Assembly: GCA_022447685.1 (NCBI GenBank)
Contig: JAKVAO010000019.1
Coordinates: forward strand, 1 to 36,860
Source: Candidatus Caenarcanales bacterium
Lineage (GTDB): Bacteria > Cyanobacteriota > Vampirovibrionia > LMEP-6097
Direction: 5' to 3'
DNA length: 36,860 bases
This document shows positions 7,668 to 17,600 of the stretch, one piece after another; the stretch's first letter is position 1, and the number at the start of each line of letters is the position of its first letter. The notes beneath the pieces were generated by a model. It was not told the DNA's origin, ran no database searches, and saw only the letters and a program-made list of their open reading frames with translations. The position numbers and the translations under genes are program-made.

Positions 7668-10600
7668 TTAATCTATTGCTATTACCAACTGATTTTTTGC
7701 ATCGGTATACATTGCTTTAGCGTCAGTAAACGAATCTATTTTTGCATCATTTCTTTCACCTACTGGCAACGACTGTTCAGAAGCTATTAGTTGATCATAA
7801 AGAGATATTAATTGATCGAAGTATGCTACTTGTGTTTGAACTGTTTCGTCTGAGTCCTCACCTTGAAGAAAATCAGGAACATCACCTTTAGCGATATCAG
7901 CAGTATTTAAATCATTTGAGACTCCACCTGCAAGACTGAATACACTCACTTGTGTGTCTGCTAGATTCATGAATAATATTTCACTAAGATCTTTAGCTAA
8001 AATACCATCATCGTCTTCGATATAGTTGTTAATCATTTCTTGCATTGTTTCATTGTTGATATTCATTAATTCATTGGTCACCGAAGAGCCACTATAAGTT
8101 TCACTAGAGTCACTAGCTGTACCCATTACGAATGATTCCATTCTACCTAAGAGTCCTAAGAATTCGGTATCTCCATTTAGGGTAAGATCTCTAATCATTT
8201 CAGTTGTTTCTAAGAGATTTGCAGCTAACTCTAAAGATTTTTCGCTGAGATCATCATTCAATATGTTAATCTTCTTACCAAATCTTCCTTCATAATTAAC
8301 AATTGACTCAAGATTGGCGATAGCTTCATCATTACCCTCTACAGCAAATTTGGAAAATGCTGAAACAGCATTTTGGTAAGTTGTGCTACCCATGAAGTCA
8401 CGGAATCTACTATCAATCTCATCTGGTGCATCTCCATTAAATTGATTTTGGAAATCATTATAGATGCTTACAAATTGGCTAGGGATACCTTCTTGCCCTG
8501 ATGAACTGGATGAGCCAGTAGAATTATTGCCACTAGAACTTCCCGCGCCTCTAAAAGAGAGTATGTTGTTATTTGATTCAATTGTTCTATCTCTTTCTTC
8601 TGAACTAGGATAAGGCTCTAAATATTCATTATGTTTTTGGATTAAGTTAAAAGCAAGATCTCTATATTCAGCGTCATACATAGTAAAGAAAGCTCTTTGA
8701 GCATTAGGTAAGGTTACAAAACCTGTAGCGTTAATCAAAGCTCTCTCTGGTTCATTTTTGATTTCGAAAAGATCTGTGATAACTTGTCTTGTTTGGTTTC
8801 TATCAGGTGAATCCATTGATTCGTTAACTTCAACTAATTGATTAAGTGTCTCATTTATTAGTTTTATCATAGACTCTGAACCAAAATCTGTTAACATCGA
8901 CTGCTTAAGAGCTTCTGGTTGCACAAATGCAAATTCATCCTGAAATTCATCCAATATGTCTACAAATTTTAGATCTTCACTAGTTATGACTTGGTCGATG
9001 CTAGGGTTGTTTTCTTGGATCGTGGCAAGCGTAGATAAAGTTTCAGCCGAAGCTCCTTCCTCTATTAGGTTTAAGTAACTTTGAGCAAGGTTAGAATTTT
9101 CACTTTCAGTTAAATACGTTACAAAGGTTTCTTCTTGTTCACTACTCAGTCCAAAATCTCCATACACATATTCTTCAATGAATGCTAATTGGTCATCGCT
9201 ACCATTATTATTTACCAAGTCAGTAAAGGTTTCAATTAGAAAGTCGCCTGCACCATTCAATAAATAACTGCTCAATGTTTCTGCGGTATTGCCAGTGAAA
9301 TTATCATTTTGTGCAACAGTTCCATAGAATCTGTCAAGCATAGTTTGATCAGTGGTTTCTTGTGCTAAATCCAAAAATACTTCAGCTACTGTCGGATCTT
9401 GGTTCTGGAGTATATCTAGGAATTGCTCTATGTTATTACCATCTAATGTTCCCCTCTCAAGGTTAGCGAAGGTATCGAAAACTTCTAACTGCTTGCTAGT
9501 AGCTTCACTATTAACTAAGTTGATAAATGGATCAACTATAACCATACTTTGACTACTCTGTAAGTATTCTGCAAGTGTTTCTGCTGCTTGGGTATTAAAG
9601 TTATCATTTGCAATTACAGCATCAAAAAATTGATTAGCTCTAGTACTTTCAACGGCACTTGTCCCGAAGAAAAACTCATTTATATCATTAGCATTATTGT
9701 CCGATTCTACAACGTCTAAATAAACATTAGATATTTCGACACTATTTTCAACTAACAAGCTAAGGAACTGTTCTTCTTGTTCTGTGTTCAAAGCTAAGTC
9801 ACTTGCTAAATATGAATCAAATGCATCTAACTGTTCTTCACTTCCGTTATTAACTATATTTACAAAGGCTTCAGAAACGGCAGCTCTTTCTTCTTGTAGA
9901 TATGTCGTTAAAACTTGTGCATCTCCAAAATCTAATGTATCAGCTCCCTGGGTTGCGTTAGCGAAAATCTCGAGCTTTTCGTCATCAACACCACTAGAAA
10001 CAAGATCAATATACATCTGAGCCAAGTCGGTATTATCTTCAATTAGATAGCCTAAGTAAGTAGCCTCTTGCTCAACTGATAGTTGAACTGCTAATTCAGG
10101 TGGATTCATTATGAATTCTTCAAGCATCGAAAATTGTTCTTCTGTGGCTTGATTCTCAACAAGATTTGTAAATGCACTAAGAATAGCATCTGAAGCACCT
10201 TCTTCGAAGTAATAGCCAAAGAAAGTTTCTTTCTGGTTATCATTTGCTCCAGCAGATTCTAAGCGATCAAAAATTCTTACAGCCTCGCCATCAAGTGCTG
10301 CTTCTTTCTGTTCGAGGTTGATACTATCACTTACATCTCCAGCGTATTGACCCTCAAAACTAGAGTTACCTCTAGTGTAGTTTCCCCATGACTCATAAGC
10401 AATATCTTCGAAGCTACCTTCATTTGTTAAAACCGACCAGCCACCTCTACCATTATTAGCCTCTTGCGAATAAGCAAAAGTTGCAGCACCATCTTCATCA
10501 CCTTTGTTGTCAGCATGAACAGCATCGAATTCAATGGCAGTCATATCCATTTTCTTGAATTCACGTTCTCTAGGACTTCTATCTGACATGTCTTTTCCTG

Positions 10601-11387
10601 TATGAAAAACATCATCGCCTGAAATTATATATAAACCGTTAGTGAGATAGATATCTCTTTCATCATTTCTTTGATGACCGGCCCCGCCTCTCCAGACTTC
10701 TGTATTGAAATAAATTTCTGTTCCATCGTCAAGTATGAATGTTGAATCATTACCGAAGTGCCAATCATAGCCACCCACAGCTTTATCATCATCAACATGA
10801 GGGTCACCTGACACGAATGTTATTCTTTCACCAGTATCATCATATATTGATGTTCTATGTCCACCCTTATTAGTATCTGTAACTATAGTATAACCACCTT
10901 CAGTTGTTATCATGGCAGCTCCATTTCCAAGACCGTGGTTGATGTTTTTACCGTTAATATTGATTTTATTTCCAGTTATGCCTGTTTCAGCCTCGAAAGC
11001 TACCTGTACATTTTGAGCTACTCTTGAATCTAATATGTTAGTAAGTACACCGACATCATTCATTCCACCAGCAGTACCATTAGCGTCTATATCAACGTCA
11101 AAATTTTGATTTAGATTACCTTGAGCATCGAAGATTTTAGCAATATTTTCATTACTTGCTATATTGCTTAGAGTACCAGCTATATCTGCGATTGTAGCGT
11201 TGTTGAAATTTCCGGTTGCAGGATCTATATCTATTCCGAAACTTTCAGAAAATGCTGACTCAATAACATCTCCTAAATCTACACCTTCAGCATCACCAGC
11301 AATTTGTCTTTGTAAATCTTCTACGTAAGCATTTATCTTATCTTGTTGTAGTTTTTGCTCTTGGCTTAATTCTATTCTGTCTACCAT
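7668..11387 (-). CDS. Large repeat protein with DUF1521/MIIA self-cleavage domain
   Basis: 1239 residues, no signal peptide. Residues 1-~120 are related to the N-terminus of the 2830-aa neighbour (ELSQEQKLQQ; SNENIAKIFDAQG). Residues ~155-345 match the DUF1521/MIIA domain of the rhizobial type III effector NopE1, including the exact cleavage motif GDPHVD at 194-199 (scissile bond expected Asp195-Pro196), then DWHFGNDSTFILDDGTEI. In NopE1 this domain cuts itself when calcium is present. Residues ~383-790 are four tandem ~105-aa helical repeats. Residues ~805-945 and 968-1239 are paralogous to the giant's C-terminal region, split by a Gly/Ser linker (947-967). A GGAG 8 bases before ATG 11387 supports the start. 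Strongly acidic. Probable flagellar type III export substrate; surface adhesin or effector role is inference. Confidence 0.75.
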   Translation of the reverse strand: MVDRIELSQEQKLQQDKINAYVEDLQRQIAGDAEGVDLGDVIESAFSESFGIDIDPATGNFNNATIADIAGTLSNIASNENIAKIFDAQGNLNQNFDVDIDANGTAGGMNDVGVLTNILDSRVAQNVQVAFEAETGITGNKININGKNINHGLGNGAAMITTEGGYTIVTDTNKGGHRTSIYDDTGERITFVSGDPHVDDDKAVGGYDWHFGNDSTFILDDGTEIYFNTEVWRGGAGHQRNDERDIYLTNGLYIISGDDVFHTGKDMSDRSPREREFKKMDMTAIEFDAVHADNKGDEDGAATFAYSQEANNGRGGWSVLTNEGSFEDIAYESWGNYTRGNSSFEGQYAGDVSDSINLEQKEAALDGEAVRIFDRLESAGANDNQKETFFGYYFEEGASDAILSAFTNLVENQATEEQFSMLEEFIMNPPELAVQLSVEQEATYLGYLIEDNTDLAQMYIDLVSSGVDDEKLEIFANATQGADTLDFGDAQVLTTYLQEERAAVSEAFVNIVNNGSEEQLDAFDSYLASDLALNTEQEEQFLSLLVENSVEISNVYLDVVESDNNANDINEFFFGTSAVESTRANQFFDAVIANDNFNTQAAETLAEYLQSSQSMVIVDPFINLVNSEATSKQLEVFDTFANLERGTLDGNNIEQFLDILQNQDPTVAEVFLDLAQETTDQTMLDRFYGTVAQNDNFTGNTAETLSSYLLNGAGDFLIETFTDLVNNNGSDDQLAFIEEYVYGDFGLSSEQEETFVTYLTESENSNLAQSYLNLIEEGASAETLSTLATIQENNPSIDQVITSEDLKFVDILDEFQDEFAFVQPEALKQSMLTDFGSESMIKLINETLNQLVEVNESMDSPDRNQTRQVITDLFEIKNEPERALINATGFVTLPNAQRAFFTMYDAEYRDLAFNLIQKHNEYLEPYPSSEERDRTIESNNNILSFRGAGSSSGNNSTGSSSSSGQEGIPSQFVSIYNDFQNQFNGDAPDEIDSRFRDFMGSTTYQNAVSAFSKFAVEGNDEAIANLESIVNYEGRFGKKINILNDDLSEKSLELAANLLETTEMIRDLTLNGDTEFLGLLGRMESFVMGTASDSSETYSGSSVTNELMNINNETMQEMINNYIEDDDGILAKDLSEILFMNLADTQVSVFSLAGGVSNDLNTADIAKGDVPDFLQGEDSDETVQTQVAYFDQLISLYDQLIASEQSLPVGERNDAKIDSFTDAKAMYTDAKNQLVIAID

Positions 11388-11454
11388 AATATGCGCTCCA
11401 TCTGAAAGTATTGTTGCAATATATAGTTAAGCTAAAGTTAAGGGGGGGATCTTT

Positions 11455-11601
11455 TTATAAACCATTTGCAGCTTTAAGAACTGCAACAGCATCATTATAA
11501 GAGCTTATGCTAGATTCAAGATTGTTTATCTGAACAAAATCTTTGTTAGCATCGCTTTTGGCATTTTCAATATTTAACTTCTGAGTTAAGAATGATGACA
11601 T
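11455..11601 (-). CDS. Small helical protein between the two large proteins
   Basis: A 48-aa open frame (MSSFLTQKLNIENAK... ending KAANGL), or 52 aa if the in-frame ATG at 11613 is used. It begins just after the 2830-aa gene's TAG (11620-11622) and ends 67 bases before the 1239-aa ATG, in the same orientation and with normal codon use. The sequence is one or two amphipathic helices with heptad-like spacing (INNLESSISSYNDAVAVL). A small chaperone, a coiled-coil partner or a frameshifted tail of the giant protein are all possible; I cannot decide. A GAAGG lies just ahead of ATG 11601, but the spacing is poor. Confidence 0.45.
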   Translation of the reverse strand: MSSFLTQKLNIENAKSDANKDFVQINNLESSISSYNDAVAVLKAANGL

Positions 11602-11619
11602 ACCTTCATACATCAATAT

Positions 11620-14600
11620 CTACGCTTCTGCTTTAGCTACATTGCTCCCATCTAGGTCTCTAAACCTTAGTGTGAAGCCACCAGATGAAACTCTATCAGT
11701 GTTTTCACCTTTCCTTGTTATATTTCTTGAGTCAATAGCCTTGAAATTATCTTCTGTGAATGTTGTTATTAATTCTGATAGATCACCAGGGTCAATTCCA
11801 GGAGTGATACTAGAATCTGCCACCAAGCTTATATCTTTAGTATCAGATACTATCTTAATAGTTTCTTTTATATAGTCCATCGAGTCCGTATCTGCTAGGT
11901 ATTGATCCTGTCTATTGAGTAATACTGATATAGTTTGCTCCAAATATGTATCAGCTTGCTCAGAATCATAGCTATTGATCCCATCAAGTTCATTTAACAG
12001 CTCAACGATATCTGCTGATACCTCTAAAATTGAATCATCAAGAAGGTGAGTTCCAGCGTTGACTATGAAGCCTTTATCACCTTTATAGGTCATTAATGTT
12101 AGGATATCATTGATTTTAGCTGTTTCATTTGCAGTATCAGCATCAATATAGGCTTTAATAAGGTCTGTATCGTACTCAGTTGTTTTACCATTGAATAAGT
12201 TTATGAAGTCATTAATTTCCTCTGCGCTAGGTTCTCCTGGAGATTGATCTTTGAAGTATGTATAGAGTTCGACTTCTTTATCAAGCTCGGAACTCAATAA
12301 ATTAATGTCGCTGCTATTAATATTTAGGAAGTTATTATTTCCTGCGTTCAGTGCGTTCTGAGAATAATTTGCTAAATCTGTAATATAATCCAGGCTCGCT
12401 TGATCATCAGAGTATTCATCTGGATCAGAAAGTAAGACTTGAGCTATTGCTTCAAAATACTCAGCATTTTTATCAGCGTTACTAGTTCCAGCAGCCTTGA
12501 GGTCATCGCTGAGTGTGAGTAGATTATTAGTAAAGCTAATATAGCTAGCATCAATATCTTTACTAGGAGTTGTGAAATTTTGTCCATTTATTCTTTCGTG
12601 CTCTAAAATATTTTTGATTTGAGTTGCCGCCGTAATTTCACCAGCACTTTGAAAGTCAGCGTAGGCTTTGATTAATTCTTCACTATATTCATCAGTGTTT
12701 GTTTCAACTATATCTTTAAATATACTTAGATCACTTGGAGGTGCAGAGCCACCAAAAGATGAATTGAAGTAATCAATAAGTTCAAGTTCTTTTTCTCTTT
12801 CATCTTGTATATTCTTTAGTGACTTACCAGCAATTTCTGTTTGGTATTCAAGAGCATCATCTCTAGTTCGGTCTTGGAAGGATAGAAACTCTTCAAGCTG
12901 AAATAATGTCTCATCCCTTTCTGGAGAAGATGGCATGTTTTCTAGCAATTCTTTTTGTTTGTCAGTAATGCCAAATATAAGTCTCTCATAATTTAATTCA
13001 TAGCTTGGGTTATGTAAATAAGATTTCTCCAATGCGTTATCAGTAAAGAACTTCTGTTCATCATATTTACTTGTAAAAGTTTGATTCCTATTAAGTTCAA
13101 AAATTGGCGTACTTGGGTCTTCGAGCATAGAATTTATCGTTGACATAGTAAACTCTACTGATTCTCTTCTTAAATAATAAGGCACACCAGCTGCTCTATT
13201 GGCTTCATCAATTTCTAGTAACTCTTCAAGAGTTTCATTAACAAATCTTGTTATTCCATCTTCATCAAAGTTATAAATTAGATTTTCATAGAGATTGGTC
13301 TCCTCATAGCTAAAGCGGTTATATATTTCATCCAAATTTTCTATAAATCTAAAATCATTCAATAGGAGAGTTCTATCGATATCATTGCCCATTCTAAATA
13401 CATCATCTAAAGCTTTTATTTTTTTATCAATAATCTCTTCTGCATCTTTCATTTCATTCGTTCCAAGTAAATCACCATTGTTGGTGAGTATTTCAGCACG
13501 ATTTGCTGCAAAGTCTTGTGCAGCTTCGAAATTGACTAAGCTTCTTGCAAAATCATCTGTTTCATATTCGGCAAGGTAGTCAAGAAAATTATGTTCATCT
13601 TTCAATTCTTCAAAAACTATTGAGTAATTATCATCGACAAAAATCTCATTTAAATTATCAATTTCATTAAATATATCCAAAGAAGCCGTTTGATAAAATT
13701 CTTCCATTGTTGCGTAATCCTGAAGCTCCACTACGACTTTAGGGTGATCATTACCTCTAAGTAATTTTAGGTGAAGAGCGACTTTATCATTTACATTAAT
13801 TTGTTGATTGTTTTTTTCTATAGGGTCACTTATAAGATCTTTAGCTGGAGGTAGGAGAAAGATCTCATCATAAGTATTAGATCTATACTCTGTATGTTCA
13901 TCCATTCCAGTTTCTGTGAAGATATCGGTGTTATTATATTCTGTTCCGTCTAAAAGTGTTCCTACCATATACCCTGTATTTTCAAGAATAGTAAAACGTT
14001 GAATATCATCTTCATCAAGCCAAATTTGAAAAGCTGTGCCTTCTTCAGCAAAGCCTGTTATCGAATCTACTACAAGTGGACTGCCATTGTTATCTAATAT
14101 TTTATAGATGGTTGGCTGATAGTCATTAATTAAATTGTTTTCATCACCAAGATTTATATTTTCAGGTGTATTTGTATCAAATTCCTGAACAGTGATTAAA
14201 GCTGTAGCGAAAGACAAACTATAAGGTAATGGCCAACCTTGTTCACTTATTCTTCTTTTGTCATCAATATTTTGATCCAAAGTATTGATATCAGGAAGCG
14301 TTGCATTAAACTCCCTAATATTAAATAGTTGTAAAAAATCATCTTTTTGTTGCTCTGCCGTATATATTTCTGTTATGCCATCACCTAAGTACTCACCATT
14401 TCTTAAGTTCGTATTAATTACTTTATCAACTAAAATAACAACTCTATCTGCTTTATTTGGAAATTCATCTGGGTTGTTAATAATACCTCTTTGAGTTAAA
14501 TCGCCAATTATTAATCTATCTAATAGAGCTTCTTTTTCATCATTTACAGATCCGTCTTCGAACATCCATTCAAACGCATCTACCAACTCATCATCAACAT

Positions 14601-17600
14601 TTGTAGTCACAAGTTTAAGCATTTTGTCATAATCTTCGTCAACTGCATTGCCGCTATTTATCATGACTCTGAATTGCTCCATCTCATACTCTGTGAGCAT
14701 GCGAGGTAATGCCTCATTGGCTTCTGCATTTCTTCTTAATATATTTGCCATTTCATCTGGCATGTTCATTACCGAAGCCATTTGAATATTTTCCAAATAA
14801 TGATCAAGATCATTTGCTCCGGTTTGTGTTACTTCATTATAAGTATCAGCATAATAGTATTTATCTGCTTCAACTAATTTTAAGAAAATTTGAGAATAGA
14901 ATTTGTTGTTTGAGACGCCCTCGCTAATATAATTAGTGATTTTATTTGTTGCATGCATTGTTGGATTTTCATAAGCATTTTCAAATAAATTCCGGTAATT
15001 ATTATCAACTATACTATTTGCAAAAATATAATCAAAGCTGTCTACCCAATCAGCACTATTACCAGGTGGAACTCCTTCGAGCATATATTTCACGAGTCTA
15101 GTTCTGTCTTGCTCGGTATCATTGCTCCGATCTGAAAATATCTTGAAATCATTTAAGTCTGTATTGTTTGTTGATCTTTCTATCTCTAGATTAGCGCTAT
15201 GGTTATTTTGTAAGGCTTCCAGTAATTCTTCGTCTCCTCCAGATTCAGCAAGACCTTCATCATCGAAAATACTATCAAGATTAGAGTATATATTTTCAAT
15301 TGTATCTATATAGCTTTGGTTTGAGGTAAGCCCTTGAGCATTATCAGCTATATCGAGAATATACTGTGCTTCAACCGCTTGGGCATCAAAAGAATTTTTC
15401 ATTTCTCTTATAAAGTAATCCTGAATTTTATTAGCTCCTGCTTGGTTGATATAGCTTGTATTTGCAGCAGCTCGGTCATAAAGAGCAATCTTATAGCCCG
15501 ATACATTACCGTCAACAAACATATCAGTATATGACTCTATGATGTCTACATCAACTTCATCACTAATGTATCTAAATAATCTATCTAGATGATCATTGTT
15601 AGCTCCATTTGCAAGTAATAAGTTGAATCTATCATAGTCAGTGTTATTGAAGACTCTATCTAGGTTATAGTTTATATCTAAATTTCTTTCAAAAACTCCA
15701 ACCATACGATCGGACATGTTGTAGTCAGCAGCTATTTTCAAACTATCAATATATTTGTCTAAGTCTGGGTTGCCGCTAATAGTGATATTTATTAGCCCTT
15801 GTGCATAGTTATCTTTGTCAGCATCAAAGAAGTCTAAGAATATATTCGCATACTTAGAGCTATTTAAAACTTCAGGTGTTCTAAATGCAGATTCAAAAAG
15901 ACTGTCTCTTATAGTACTGTCCTTATTTTGATCAAACATTGAAATGTATGAATCACCCCAGTCTCTTCCTTGGTTATTAATTAAATATTCAAACAAATCT
16001 TCTCTATTTTCACTGCTAGAGTCACTATGATTATTTATGAAGTTATCTAGCTTATTATAGTTACTAATGTTAAGTGAAGAGTCTAGGATTAAGTTCCTTT
16101 CACTGTGACTATGTAAGATCTCCAAAACAGCTGCTGATTTGCCTTGGTTGCTGATTGTCTCAAGAGATTCGACATACAAAGCTTTACTTATAGAATTTTT
16201 ATTGAGAATATCGACTAGTCTTTCGGCACTATCAAGATCAGCTGCATTTGTGAAATATGAATAGAATAAGTCCTTTATTGGTCCATCTGTTTGTAACTCT
16301 GTTAATGAATTTGCTGATACAAATAAAGTCGTTTCTTGTGCAGTTGGAGGTCCATCATTGAACATCTGGACATAAGCATTTATAAGGTCTGGATCTGAAT
16401 TTGTACTTATAAAATTGAATAATTCTTCTATTTGCTTATTGTTCGCGCCTTGTGTTTTGATGAATAGTATTTGATCAATTTCATTTTCAGATAGTACTTT
16501 ATCAAGTACAATTCCTTCGCTGGAATATTTTGTTAATATGTCTCCTATGCTACTATTTTTGCCAAGAGTTTCTGCCCTGATCAATGTATCAACATAGAAA
16601 TCGCTGGAACTACCTCTATCTTTACTCAAATTATTTAAAGAGCGTGCAAACTCAAATTTATTTGGGTCTGAAATGTAGTTGAAAAATAATTGTTTATAAG
16701 AAGTGCCATAAGTTGTTGAGCTTTTATTTGTATGTAGAGTATCATTAGCAAAAGCACTATCATACACTGTTCTAATATCATCATTTATAGAATTACTAAG
16801 AAATAAATTGGTATAAGTGTTAATCCACTGGTTGTTATTGTTTTGTGGGATATCTGTAAGTAGATATTTTAGGTAATTTACTCTATCTTGTTTATTTGTA
16901 TTTCCTAGGCTATTGAATGATTTAACGTTATTGAAATTTGAACTTCCTAGTTCTCGATCAATATTAATCCCTTGTTCATGAAGTGCCTGAAGAGCTTCTA
17001 ATATTAATTTATCTTCTCCAGCATTAAAGTAAGTGGCTTCACCATTTTTGATATTTATTAAACTATTTTCGAATAAATTTTGTGAATCACTGTCTGTAAC
17101 ATTTTCATAGATTCGAAGATTCCTGAAAGTTGTTGCTGCATTTTGATTCATAGCATCATTATCATGAATTATGACGATTTCAGATATATCTTGGTTTAAG
17201 TTTTTTCCAACAGGGATGGTGATTTGGACAAAGTCATCATCAGGTAAATTACTTACAACATAGTCCTGAATTCCCAATGTTTGGCTTCCGTAAATTTGAT
17301 ACTCAGGTTCTATATTGTTCAGGTTATAGTTCTGACCTGGAGTTAATATACCAATTGCTCCAATCTCAGTATCAAGATTATTTTTTGATACTTCAAAGCT
17401 GATTATTGTATTATTGCTTGTATTATAATCACTAGGAAGTTTAAAAGATTTCCAAGTGTTGCCAGATAAAGTTAGATTACTACCATTGTTAGAAATGTTA
17501 AATACGGGATTTTGGTCCTGACCAGTAATTCCATTCATGTTAGCTACATCGAAAATATATTCCATGCCTGTAGATTCATTGAAAAAGTTCTTCACCTTAG

